Shown: positions 47,361 through 57,734 of the stretch, piece after piece
Layout of the letters: each line of letters opens with the position of its first letter
Position numbering within the stretch: the first letter of the stretch is position 1
NCBI GenBank assembly: GCA_030272585.1
Contig: BSYQ01000013.1
Location: forward strand, 620,001-684,000
From: Bryopsis sp. KO-2023
Taxonomy: Eukaryota > Chlorophyta > Ulvophyceae > Bryopsidales > Bryopsidaceae
Direction: 5' to 3'
Length of the DNA stretch: 64,000 bases
The notes under the pieces: model-generated
Databases searched by the model: none
Told to the model about the DNA's origin: nothing
The model's input: the letters and a program-made list of their open reading frames with translations, nothing else
Translations under genes and position numbers: made by a program

Positions 47361-48544
47361 TCATAAAAGGGTCCCAATGCTGGATTTCGCCTCCATTCCT
47401 TCTTGAGGTTTTGCAATGTCCTCTTTTTTGACGATCGGTGCTGGAGGGCCCTCCTCTGTTTTCCTGACTTCCTCGGTTTCTTCCAGTTTCACCTGTGGGT
47501 AGCAACCACGCACACAAGCAAAAAACTTCTTAATTTTGACCACAAAAAAAAAGGCCTTCAGGACACCACCACAATTGAATCCTGTGAATTTGTCTCTGTG
47601 ACGTGCCCTGTCCACTACGCAGTAACAAGCCGAGTTTCCAACGGCCACCACCAAATCCTGTTCCACTGATTTCTCTGCTTGCAAGGGTTTTCAACAAGCA
47701 AGGAAAGGTTTATGGTGTTGTCCTTGTTATTATTTTTTTTTTGGAGGAGGGGGGGGGGGGTCTTTTTTCAATTTTTTGGGAGATTCCTTTCAACACTATC
47801 TCAGAACCACCTCTGAGACGTGTTGACCTGGATTGTTGAAAAAAATAAAAACTTGAAGGATAGTTTCTCTGAAAAACTTCTCAACCATGAAGCCCTCATT
47901 TCCTCACAAACTGACCAGTAAATCCCCACAAAATTAACAAGGGATGTGTAAATCAAACCCCATGTGTTGAGCAGTGTGAAATCCTACTTTGGAATGGGTT
48001 GGGGAATTTGGAGCTCTACAATTGCACCACACCCTTGGGTCAAGTTTGATTTGGATTCCTTGGGTCAAGTTTGATTTGGATGAGGTGTTTAACAGTTTAT
48101 CAGTTTTCACCCCCATACCTCAAGGGCTTTTTGTTGCAACAGTTCCGCTTCCCGTTCTTGGCCTTCTCTCTCCTCCTTTTCCTTCAGAACCAGTTTACTG
48201 TCCACGCAAATCAGTTTCGACGATTCCATCTTGACCTCGCTGCCGCTGGACCCCCCTCTGCCCCCCGAACACAGTCTCAGCGACACCTCCTCCAGAACGA
48301 ACTGCCACACGTTGTCGATGTATCGGTACGTTTTCAATTTGCCCCTGAGCTGGGCCTTGGTTCCCACCCGCGTGTCCAATGCGAGGTACATCGATTTGTC
48401 GAACTGCGACAAAACCTTGTCCGCCACCTCCTCGGAAAGCTTCTCGGTCTCCATCAATTCAAAAAGACTCTGCATTAAACACTCCCCCACTTTCGCCCCT
48501 CTGTACAGCTGGAAACTGGTGTTCATCTCGTCAGGATTTCTCAT
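47361..48544 (-). CDS. TFIIA gamma subunit with C-terminal extension (2 exons)
   Basis: The small subunit of general transcription factor IIA, which stabilises TBP on the TATA box. Exons are 48119-48544 and 47361-47492, giving 185 residues from the first ATG or 179 from the second (MNTSFQLYR). The N-terminal four-helix part (FQLYRGAKVGECLMQSL, LSEEVADKVLSQFDKSM) and the beta-barrel part (GKLKTYRYIDNVWQFVLEEV) match the family closely. A Gly/Ser-rich insert and SSKLICVDSKLVLKEK follow. The usual protein ends near residue 110. Here about 50 more residues form an acidic, Glu/Lys-rich coiled tail (REGQEREAELLQQKAL, TEEVRKTEEGPPAPIVKKE). The gene is head-to-head with CPP1. Confidence 0.88.
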
Positions 48545-48934
48545 AAAGGGCGCGTAAAAAACAGCGCGCGCTCACGGGGGGGGGGAAGACGATTTCCCTT
48601 TTCCCCGGAAAACGATTCCTTTTATTCTAAACTCGATTCGTGCCTTCTCCACGTTTTCAAACGTTGTGCTTAGGGGGACCACGCTTGGTCGTTTGTCTGA
48701 GAGCTCGCGTCTTGACTTTCGAAAAAAAGTGACAGCGGTTAAATAGTTGGTGGGGTGTTCGCCACGCTGTCGTATCTGCACACGCGTCGTACGACAACCT
48801 CGCTGGCGCCTGGGTTACTGTACAAACGCTCCCTATGTCACACCCCCGAGAGTAACTGTTGCTGGAAGCAGACGACGGGCGAAAAACACCACCACGAAGC
48901 ATCTATTGATTCCGACTTGCTTTCCTGGGGAACG
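48545..48934. promoter_or_regulatory. divergent promoter TFIIA-gamma / CPP1
   Basis: These 390 bp separate the two opposite start codons. The region is GC-richer than the surroundings and has a G-run at 48576-48584. No TATA box is obvious. A shared promoter is inferred from the spacing. Confidence 0.4.
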
Positions 48935-51694
48935 ATGCTGGGATCCATCTCGCCTCTGGTGCATTGCTGCTCGCTCCACCCCAAGCTGAGAAGCGAAACC
49001 CGGAAACCGTCGTCGGTGGGGTTCGCGTCGGGGGTCGTTCCCGGCGATGTTGGACGCTGTCGAAACGCGTCGTCGGGATCTTTTCGGAGTCTCCGAGCGA
49101 GAGCTGCTGGAGATAATCCTGACGCGATTCCCATTAGCATGACCAAGGAGGAAGCGAGGGCGATTCTTGGGGTGAGCGAGACGACGCGCTTCGACGAAAT
49201 CTTGGCCGCGAAAAACAAACTCAAGAAGGTGGCCGCGGATCCGAAACGGATAGAGGAGGTGAGGGCTCATCCGACTTCATGAATTTTGGGTATCTCAAAA
49301 ATTAAATTACTGTCGCAAGCGTCACAGAAAAATAACTATATTTATTTGATATATAGTTCTCAACGTCTTGTACAAGGTTGAATAAGTTTTACAATTTCAC
49401 CACTTCTTTTCTGGGATCATGACTTAGTTTTTTTTACTAAAATAATAAGTTGGTGGTGAAACTTTATTCCCCATTGTAATGTTTTTGGAAGAAGGCAGCA
49501 ATGATCACCTTGCTTCCAGGATTTTGACCTGCTATTCTCCAAAAATTTAAAATAATTGTTTGGGTGTGTTAACGCCTCTGTTATTGTTTTTCTTTTTCCT
49601 TTTATGGGTGGTAGATTGAGACGGCCTACGATCTGCTTTTCATGAGCAGCATGCGAGCGAGAATTTCAGGGGAGAAAAAAGTTTCGGACAAAATCCTGTT
49701 TGCTGATGTGAAACGAGCGCCTCGCAAACAGGTACCAGCATTTTGTCATTGCCATATTTTGATCGACGGGAAAATTCTCTCTCTTAAAAGCAGAATCATA
49801 CCAAGAAAAAAAAAATGACACCAAAAGAACACTACAACAAACCCTTTACTGTCAACAGTAAGTGCGGGTTTTCTTCTTGTTCTTTTTCCTGGGGAAAAGA
49901 TGTAAAAAGCCTTGCACAAGGCGGGGTTAAATGTGTTTCAAAAGGCTTTGTCCATTTCGATTCTCTAAACTGGTTAGGGAACGTATCGAGATATGTTGCT
50001 AATTTTCTTCTGGGTGGATTCGTTCACCATCCAGAGAGGAGAAAAGTATAAAATAAAAAAAATTGCCATTGTGAAACGAAAAAGTTGATGAGGGGAGGAC
50101 ATCGTTATATACAGTGCATGATATATATCAATTTTTTTTTTAATTATTATATCGCCAAGTAAAGCAAAGGTTTTCTGGTTTGCCTTGTGTGTGCAGCCCG
50201 GGGTGATTCAGGAGCTGCCGGCAGGAGTTGTTTTGGAAAACCCATCGTCCAATATTCTCCTCACAAATTCCCTCGTGTTTGTTCCATTGGCAAGCTGGGC
50301 TCTCCTCCAGGTGATAAAAATAGCACTGATGGAGGAAAATTTCCATTGCAGAGTGGGGAAAAACATAACCAGACAAATCCATGAACGGCCCCTCTGATTT
50401 TGCTGTTGATCTGACATCAACAAAGACAGTTTTCCTGACGGGAAAAGAATGCATATACGCTCAGTTTTGCTTTCTGGGTTTTTCTAACACTCAGTAGAAA
50501 TACAGAAGGTTGATCTTTTTTTCCTTTTGCAATATGGCAATCTTGATTTTGTGCCATACGTATTTACAAACAGCTGGGCAAGAGGGGGGGTGAAGTGTTA
50601 ATTATGATTTGTGTTTGTGTGTTTGGGGGGGGGCAGGGTTTGGCTGCTCCAGAATTGCCGAGCGACTACGATTTCGTCCCCAGCTTACCTCTGGCACTTG
50701 CTGTGGGGTGGTCGGTCTATTCCTTCAGGGAATTCAAAATTCAGGGGCTCGGTAAGGGAAAATTGACCATGCAGAAAACTACTCGATGAAACACCACTAT
50801 CTTGGTTGAAACACCACCGATTGCATAAAGTATTTGTCGTGTCTTGAAAATTCATCAAAGGTCTTTCTTTTAATCGGAAATATGAATCGTCTTGTAATAT
50901 TTAATATTAATATTAACTGTTTACTTAATATTTGATATAATAATATAATAATTCTAAATTTTAATATATTGGTTGAAGTTTCATTCTGACCCTCGATGCG
51001 GAGAAGATGAAATATTGCGATGGATACATTGGGGATTCCCTGTACGTAGTTATTGCATGTTTTAGGAAATCAAGTTAGAATTGGAAAGGGGAGCGGTTAG
51101 AGAGGGGTGCTAGGGATGATTCAAACTTTCGTTAATAATTTTAGTGTTAGTTTTTGTCAGTCTTGCCCATTTGTTGGGTTGAGAACTCTTGTTGAAAAGG
51201 AAAAAAACTTTGCATGTTTTTATGATGTCATTGGTCCATTCCAGGAAAAGCGGCAGCCTACACCGTAGCTGGTCTCGTTGTGGGTGCGATTGTCGGTGGT
51301 TTGATCCAGAGTGGAGTCAGAATAGACCAGCATCCCATTGGGGTAAGCAAATCATAAAACTCCCTGCTGTATTGATATCATTGGCAAAAAAATATCTCTT
51401 TCTGTGGGTTTTTTTTGGCTCTTGTGCTTTCTTCAACTTCATTGATTCTCTAGGTTTTGAGGAAATGTCAAAATCATGCAAACACACATTTAACTCGAGT
51501 CTGTGGTCTTCTCTTGTCAAGAAATCCGATGGGGAATTTGTTTTAGTGCTTTATTTTATTTTAGTATTTTATTTATTTATTTTATTTTATTTTATTTTTT
51601 GCGTGTCTAATTCCAGGCATTCAGTTCCCCAGCGACATTCGTGAGTGAATTTGTATTCATTTCGCTCTGGGCGTTCACCACATTCCTCAAATAG
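48935..51694 (+). CDS. CPP1: CPP1/CDF1-like plastid J-like membrane protein (6 exons)
   Basis: A chaperone-like protein of protochlorophyllide oxidoreductase (CPP1, also called CDF1), a plastid envelope/thylakoid protein that stabilises POR during chlorophyll synthesis. Exons are 48935-49258, 49615-49731, 50197-50310, 50637-50751, 51245-51342 and 51617-51694, giving 281 residues with closed phases. The N-terminal 60 residues are Ser/Arg-rich and transit-peptide-like. A degenerate J-like domain lacking HPD follows (MTKEEARAILGVSETTRFDE, AKNKLKKVAADPKRIEEIET, AYDLLFMSSMRAR). Three or four membrane segments come next (ILLTNSLVFVPLASWALL, SLPLALAVGWSVYSFREFK, AYTVAGLVVGAIVGGLI, PATFVSEFVFISLWAFTTFL). 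The domain order and the end match plant CPP1. The start is the ATG closest to the transit-like region. Confidence 0.85.
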
Positions 51695-52476
51695 AAAGGA
51701 AATCTTTTCAACGTATGCACCGATTTGGAAAAAAAAGAAAAATCAAGGAAAGGTGGATGAATGCGATGCTTAAAAAAAAAACAAAAAAACAATGTATGTC
51801 TTGGGGGAAGCCCTTGTGGATTCCGGCGTGAAATTTGGAAGAAGAAGAAGAAGAAGAAGAAGAAAAAACGCCCCAATACCGTTTGCAATTCGACGGTTGA
51901 TTTTTAGGGTAGCAATATTTTTCTCGAAAACAAGATTTAGGATTTCGGCCTTCTTCGCCGTGTAACATATGAGGAGGGGGGGGGGGGGCAGTATTGTGGA
52001 GAACGGATAAAAAAATATACCAAAACAAAAACAAATGTTGTCCAGTCAGTCATGAGGGAAGGCGGGCCCCATTCCCAAAATCAATGAAACAAAAAAAAAA
52101 TGGGGGGACAGTGGGAAAGGGGTTTTTCTGTTTGTGGATGTCATATTTTTATTTTTACATTTTGGTTTCTTTTCGATTGAGGGGTGCGGGAGATGTCGTT
52201 TTCCGAAGATTATTAAAATGGATGTTGTTGCTTTGTTGGACCATTATTGCCATTTATGCATTTGTGCTTTTTTTAAAATGTGGACTGGGACTCTCTTCTC
52301 AATTAAATTTGCTGAAATTCAAGCCTGTATCCCCACAAATGATTTTCAAATTCTTCACGTTGAGAAAAAGTTGACAGTGAGTGCTTTTACTCAGTGTGTT
52401 CTTGGACAAATCCTGTCTTAAAAACGTCTCCACTTGAATTAGCAAACACATTTATTAATTTTTTTATAGATACAGT
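51695..52476. other. intergenic region with GAA tract
   Basis: A (GAA)8-like microsatellite lies at 51839-51865 and a G-run at 51975-51988. No supported gene is seen. Confidence 0.45.
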
Positions 52477-53322
52477 AGACACCGCTTAATCCCCCACATT
52501 TCGGGCCACGCTTTTCCTGGCTTAGTAAACGATTGTTTTACAATACGGTGTCCGACATTTTCCTTTTCCCAGACGCCTGGCGGTTAGACCGCTGTCGAAG
52601 GAACTCCATGATTTTGTCTTGGGCGTTCTCGTACTCCTCCATCTTGTCGTAGCCTCGGCGCTCCAGGCCTACTACCAAACGACGCAATATTTGCCTCATC
52701 TCTGCGTTTGTCGGAGTCGGTTCGGGCTCGTCCTCCCGTTCGGTCGTCACTGGTGTGGACTCTTCCTCTCGAGTCAGCTCCTCAGAGATGGGATTTTCCT
52801 TGTCGATGTCTAACCACACGTCAAACTCTTCAACTGTAACGCCATTGGAGTTTGCTTGCCTAAGTTTCTCTTCGTCACGAAGGACGCCCCGCAACACGCC
52901 TCTCGACACACCCAGTTGTGCAGCAGCCTCTTGTTGGGTGAGCTTTGGAAGCTTGGTGTATCGATCGAGCACGTCAAGTTTCTCGGTGACGGTCAGATCC
53001 TTTCGAGCTCTTTTGTTCGACTCCATCGTTTACGAAAAAGGGGACCAAACTTTTCTTCTTCACGGTTGGAATAGGTGGGGTGAGAAACGCAAGCACGAGT
53101 CGCAACGGTTATGACGTCCAGAAATAGAAACATACAGTTGTGTACTCTTGTTGCAGTGCGTTGATCTTATTTCAGCCGTTTCGTATCCTCTTTGCATTCC
53201 GTTCATTTTGTTCAACCGTTTCGAATTCCCTTGTCGTTCGACCGTTCACTGTATGAAATTCGCGGGTGGCGTGGCCGATTAGCCGATGGTCGGACTGATT
53301 AAACGGTGGGTGCCTGCCATAT
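52477..53322 (-). mobile_element. pogo/Tigger-like DNA element remnant
   Basis: The left end at 52477 (TACAGTAGACACCGCTTAAT) has the CAGTAGAC-type start of pogo/Tigger elements next to a TA. A diverged inverted copy lies near 53298-53322 (GATTAAACGGTGGGTGCCTG). Between them sits one ORF with a CENP-B-type helix-turn-helix but no DDE transposase catalytic domain. It is therefore either an internally deleted element or a host gene derived from one. The right boundary is approximate. Confidence 0.5.
52538..53026 (-). CDS. CENP-B N-terminal-type DNA-binding protein (Tigger-derived)
   Basis: An intact 162-codon frame. Residues 1-60 (KRARKDLTVTEKLDVLDRYT, LTQQEAAAQLGVSRGVLRGV) form the first helix-turn-helix of the CENP-B/pogo DNA-binding region. 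The remainder is acidic, then helical (MRQILRRLVVGLERRGYDKM, YENAQDKIMEFLRQRSNRQA). The DDE catalytic core present in full Tigger transposases is absent. It may act as a DNA-binding protein or repressor of its own family; that is inference. Confidence 0.7.
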   Translation of the reverse strand: MESNKRARKDLTVTEKLDVLDRYTKLPKLTQQEAAAQLGVSRGVLRGVLRDEEKLRQANSNGVTVEEFDVWLDIDKENPISEELTREEESTPVTTEREDEPEPTPTNAEMRQILRRLVVGLERRGYDKMEEYENAQDKIMEFLRQRSNRQASGKRKMSDTVL

Positions 53323-54426
53323 CCACTGTGGGTTCTTTTTTCTGCTGCGAGTGAAGCACTGTCGCGCAATACAATAAATCAATGATTACATGTCGCGCAA
53401 TATATTGTATATACAACACACACTTGATGCAGCTTTGTGACGTCTTTGGCCTTTTCTTTTCGTGAAAATAGCCGATGTCTTCGCCCCCACCGGAGGCCCT
53501 TGTGAGCAGATTGAAACGGTGGGGCTAATATCTGGTAAAAATTGCGCGTTGGAATACTCCAAATTGCAATATTAATATCTTTCCGACGGGAAAATCGTGG
53601 GACCTGATCGGTCTGCTGGAGTTGTGCGAATGAGCCACCTTCCTAGTCGTCCATGTTGGGCTGATCCCCCCAATCAACCAATTGACACAAGCACTGTGTG
53701 AAGAGAACCTGAATTCGTTCTCTTATGTTTTGCCTTCACCAGCAAAAACCACGCCAATGTATGTCACAGGCGTTGTTTTTGCGCCAGCCTCAGCAATTTC
53801 TTTTTTTTTTCCTGGATCCTAGCTTGGAACATCCCAGGGAGATGTTTCTATCCAAAACTTTTTTCTGAGCAGGTTTTGGAAATGCTTTTCTGTGCTGTGG
53901 TTCAAGTTTTGAATTGCAACACTGAAGAAACACCAGATGGTCACAAATCTTTCCCTTCAAGGCATTCAGCAGCCAATCTCGAATCTCTATGAAATGTATC
54001 AGTATGTATCTTTTTGCCCAAGCCTGAAATTGCTGCTGTGCTGGGATACATGCAGGAATCGATTCAATCGACAATAAATAGAAGTCTTTATTGGGGATTC
54101 GTATCTTTGGTATGCAGACCAACTCTTAATATGCCATTGACACATTGATTGGATCTTGTCCCATTTTCTTCCGTTTTCATTTTTATTTCCGGTATAAAAC
54201 CATAATTCTTCAGATGAATCGATTGGTATGGTTCAATAAAACACAAAAAGTGACATATGCCCTATTTCCTTTCACGATTTTCATAGTCCATTTCTGAACA
54301 AACGAGCAATGTCATAAATCTCCACAGATGCCTTCCAATTTTCCCAGCACGTAAATACTCCCCAGCTGTCTGGACCCACCCTCCCTCCACCCTCTCCAAC
54401 CACAAATTCCCTGTCTTGAGGATCCC
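53323..54426. other. intergenic, probable decayed repeat
   Basis: A minus-strand frame at 53790-54122 (110 codons) has no recognisable domain and no splice context. The stretch lies in the 3' flank of the disordered-protein gene. I see nothing else that I can support. Confidence 0.35.
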
Positions 54427-56197
54427 TCACTGTCTCTGACCATCGATAGCAACTTTACTGATGGAAGCAAAATTGATAACAGGGCAGTTCCAGCATCCAC
54501 CGTTCTTAAACTCCAGTGCCGCCTCCTTTGTAAACACTGGACGCTCCACCCCAGAAAGCTTGCTCCGCGAGTCCAGCAAAACGGACCGTCCGGGGAACTC
54601 GACAATGGAGCACGATGTATGAGCAGTTTCCTTCGGGCTCAGTTTGGATTTTTGTGGTGAGCGGGTGATGAAAGGTACTTGACCTGGTGGAAGATACTTT
54701 TTCAAATCCTTCGCAAGGGGTGGTTTTCCAGAAAACCCAGGATTTCGTTTGGAGCCGACGACGAAAGGAGCTGGCTTGGTGGCATTCTTTTTGAATCTGG
54801 GTGGGGCAACGTAGGTTGACAAAGGCACGTGAGATGGTGCCGCCCTAATTTTGGTCTTTTTCGTGGAGGTATCGACAACACCCTTCACAGCTCTCCCATG
54901 CTCCGCACAGGATCTGAGACCTTTCTCCAGGGAAATATCAGTCATGGCATTCGCTTTCTTCTGTGTAACGTGCTCCAGAATCGATCGCTGAACGGACGAA
55001 ACGAGTTTTCGAGTCTTCGTAATTTTGAATTCCTGGTTTCCCTTGTTTTTGTTGTTGGCTCCCTTCTTGGGTTTGAAATGGAGCGGTTGGTCTTTTCCAG
55101 ACGAAGAGAATTTGGGAGCGGTTGTCTTGCCAGATTTGGATAAATCGGCTTTGGACGTCCTCGCCGTAACCACCGGCTTTGTTTTCGGGATGGACACTGG
55201 TTTCGACCTCCTACACCCACTCAAGGTCTTGCTCCGAGCAAACATTCTGCTTCCGCTCTTCGATTCCTTGCAAGCTTTCCCTGATGTCTTTGACGTCTCT
55301 TGAGTTTTTCTTTCGTCGTCGAGTTTGGGCACAGTGTTGGGGTTGATATTTTCAGTCGAGATGGTATGATTATCACTCAAATCCACCGCTGTTCCCTTTT
55401 CTTGCTCCAAAACGTTAACCTTTGTAGACTCTCCTGGAGTGGGTGGAGCAGGGGCCACCAGTTTGTGCGAACTTTCTCGGGACCATTTCGAGTCCATAAA
55501 CCCCAGTCCGTACGGGTCGTTCGCTATTTCCTCCTCTGTCAGATCCCTACGATACATCACCTCCTCCACCACATGCCCCAAGTTGTGATATTCGCTCTGC
55601 CATGTCCCGTCCCCATGCAGATTCCGGTTTGAAAGTCCATATTGAATCACAGAGTCGTCAATTTCGCCCTTGATATCGATGCGGTCCTGTGAGTCTGTTT
55701 GAGTTGCTTGGGTCGTTAGGTGTGCAACATTCAAGCCTGTCATTGGAGGGTTCAGTGATTGTTGGGAGAAAGCAACATCAGCACAAGAGTAGAGCTCTTG
55801 AAGTCCAGGTGCTGGAAAGAAAGCCTCGTTCTCCGTTTGTCGGAAGGGCATGCATTGCAGGTTTCTGCTGGCTTGTCGTGGGCTCACCCCGCAGTGTAGG
55901 TCGGGAAAACCGGTCATCTGCAACCCACCGACGAAAGCAAATGAATGGGAAAGTGGGTTGATTCGAAAACATACACACAAGGCTCAGCAACACAAAGTGT
56001 TTACCTGGTGAATTATCGCCTGCTGGAACTCCCAAAGCCCCAACCCCCCGTTCCCATAGAAACGAGGCCCAGCTTCGAAACCTGGGGGCGCTCCATCCAA
56101 GTCAGGTTCAAGGGCTTCCAACACCTCGAAGGTTGGTTTCTCCGAGCCTGCGTCAAAGTCTTCTAAAGGACAGAGGGATTCGCTCGAGCGGTCTCAT

Positions 56198-56944
56198 TTG
56201 GCTTTTTTACGGTTTTGTTTAAATTTGCCTCGGCGTGCTCCCACGGAGGTGTTATATGCGGATATGGGGACTTACCCTTTAGAGTTTTTTTTTAGGCGTC
56301 TAATTTTTAGATTCTGGAATAAACTTTTTTCTCTTCCTGAGGAACATCCATCTAAGGCTATTTTTAATAGTCTTTTGGATGAACATAGGTGTGGTTCGTC
56401 TTGGGTGGTCAGGGTTGAGTCTTTGGTGAAAGAGCACTTAATTTCTTTTTCTGGAAAGAGCATTATTGATATTAGGCTGTGGTCTTCTAATTTTAAGAAT
56501 CATTTTTCGAGGTTGACTTTTTCGTCGGAGAAGTCCCATGTTCGATATTTTTTTAGTCAAATCAAACGGAATATTCGATTCTTGGATTGCCTTTCTGTCC
56601 TTTCGACAAGTTCTCTGCGAAAAATTTATTGTGCCTTTCGGGCGGGGGTTCATGGTCTTCAGGTAGATTCGGGTCGGTTACAACATCCTCTTGTGGTGCG
56701 GGAATTACGATTCTGCAGGGTGTGTGGTTTTGGGGTAGTGGAGGATGAGTTCCATTTTCTTTATGTGTGTCCGGCATATAATTTTTTGCGTATTCGCTGG
56801 TCCGAGTTTTTCCGTTGTCGCAATCTTTTCTTTCTCTTCAATAGGGTTGATCAGATTAAGGTTGCACGTATGTTGAAGGATTTTTTCCTCTTACGGAGGG
56901 TTGTCTTGTGTATTCGGGAGAACAATGCTGCGGGTTCTTCTTAA
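56198..56944 (+). CDS. LINE ORF2 C-terminal fragment (zinc knuckle)
   Basis: A frame of 248 codons, open from the 5' truncation. It resembles the region after the reverse transcriptase of jockey/I-type LINEs, with RRAPTEVLYADMGTYPLEFF, FWNKLFSLPEEHPSKA and a C-terminal zinc knuckle CRVCGFGVVEDEFHFLYVCP (C-x2-C-x8-H-x4-C). It has no own start context and is a truncated remnant. It overlaps the start of the dUTPase ORF by 20 bp. Confidence 0.7.
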   Translation: MAFLRFCLNLPRRAPTEVLYADMGTYPLEFFFRRLIFRFWNKLFSLPEEHPSKAIFNSLLDEHRCGSSWVVRVESLVKEHLISFSGKSIIDIRLWSSNFKNHFSRLTFSSEKSHVRYFFSQIKRNIRFLDCLSVLSTSSLRKIYCAFRAGVHGLQVDSGRLQHPLVVRELRFCRVCGFGVVEDEFHFLYVCPAYNFLRIRWSEFFRCRNLFFLFNRVDQIKVARMLKDFFLLRRVVLCIRENNAAGSS

Positions 56945-57344
56945 ACATGATGCTGCTAGAGTTCCGACTCGGGCTTCCTTGGGTTCGGCGGGCTATGACC
57001 TTTATTCGCCCCAGGATTATGTTATTCCAGCTTGGAATAACGGTCTGGTTGATATGGGTGTGGCGGTTGAAATCCCTCAAGGTTATTATGGTCGGTTGGA
57101 AATTCGTTCGGGTCTCTGTGCCAGGTTCAAGTTATTTCTGGGTGCTGGGGTTATTGACAGTGACTATAGGGGTTCTTTGATTGCGGTTCTTTTTAACTTC
57201 TCCTCTGAAGATTTTTCCATTAAAGCGGGTGATAGGGTGGTTCAATTACTTTTGGAAAAAATTGTTACTCCTCAAGTAATTATTGCAGATTCTTTGTCCC
57301 TTACGGATCGTGGTTCGGGTAGTTTTGGGTCTACTGGCAGTTAG
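56925..57344 (+). CDS. dut: dUTPase carried by the retroelement
   Basis: A 139-residue trimeric-type dUTP pyrophosphatase, which hydrolyses dUTP to dUMP and keeps uracil out of DNA. All five motifs are intact: GSAGYDLYSP (1), GRLEIRSGL (2), GVIDSDYRG (3), AGDRVVQLLLEKI (4) and RGSGSFGSTG (5). The ATG at 56925 lies inside the end of the upstream frame, a 20-bp overlap that suggests termination-reinitiation or frameshifting in the element's mRNA. No intron and no transit peptide are present, unlike a nuclear host gene, and the T-rich codon use matches the LINE fragment. Its role is probably to protect reverse-transcribed DNA from uracil; that is inference from other dUTPase-carrying retroelements. 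Confidence 0.9.
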   Translation: MLRVLLKHDAARVPTRASLGSAGYDLYSPQDYVIPAWNNGLVDMGVAVEIPQGYYGRLEIRSGLCARFKLFLGAGVIDSDYRGSLIAVLFNFSSEDFSIKAGDRVVQLLLEKIVTPQVIIADSLSLTDRGSGSFGSTGS

Positions 57345-57436
57345 TGCCTGATGCTCTGTGTTTTTGTTTTTTGGTTCCAAACATTTGTCTGTTCACATTG
57401 GTGTACATTTTTCCGCAATAGAAGCTAATTACACAA

Positions 57437-57645
57437 GTCCGTATTTATGACCACAATCCATCAACCTCAAACCCAATACTGTGTCTACCCTCGATCAAAA
57501 GCAAAAGAATCAAACGACAAAGAAGATCGCTCCAAAAAAGCGTTACCCTGAGGCCGATGTAAAGAAAGAGAGAGCTGCTGCCACGCTCTTTCAACAACAA
57601 CTGAAACCGGGAGATCTAGAAGCTGGGTGGCTTCTTCGCGTGTAA
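57437..57645 (+). other. small basic ORF at the retroelement 3' end
   Basis: An open frame after a TGA at 57434, without a clear ATG, ends in TAA at 57643-57645 just before the TTATG tail. It is Lys-rich (KKIAPKKRYPEADVKKERAA) and ends KPGDLEAGWLLRV. It may be part of the element's coding region reached by readthrough, or chance. Confidence 0.35.
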
Positions 57646-57734
57646 TTATGTTATGTTATGTCAAAGTCTTCTGTAATCGTCCTGACCTGTTCGTCCAGGT
57701 GCTCCGACGTTTCCCTCCCTGTCGCGTCGTCCAT

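Larger units (their letters stand above)
56165..57660 (+). mobile_element. 5'-truncated non-LTR retroelement with dUTPase ORF
   Basis: An insertion of 1496 bp flanked by the duplication TCAAAGTCTTCT (56153-56164 and 57661-57672). It is plus-oriented and ends in a TTATG simple tail (TAATTATGTTATGTTATG), as in LINE-type insertions. It carries the C-terminal end of a LINE polyprotein, an overlapping dUTPase ORF and a small basic ORF. The 5' end, including any reverse transcriptase, is missing, which is typical of target-primed insertion. The T-rich plus strand has a codon bias unlike the host genes around it. Confidence 0.85.
54427..57734 (-). pseudogene. disordered basic protein gene, first exon split by a retroelement
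   Basis: The gene has two coding exons. Exon 1 starts at the ATG at 57734 and is interrupted after 57661; it resumes at 56164 and ends at a GTAAAC donor (56005). Exon 2 is 54427-55917. Counting the duplicated 12 bp once, exon 1 is 222 bp, exactly 74 codons, and is in phase with exon 2, so the uninterrupted allele encodes 570 residues. The protein is Lys/Ser/Pro-rich and mostly disordered, with motifs such as FEVLEALEPDLDG, EEVMYRRDLTEEEIANDPYG and a C-terminal GGCWNCPVINF. No family is recognised. In this copy the insertion adds stops in the frame, so the allele should be non-functional unless the start is bypassed. An ATG inside exon 2 (55917) could still give 496 residues. Confidence 0.75.
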
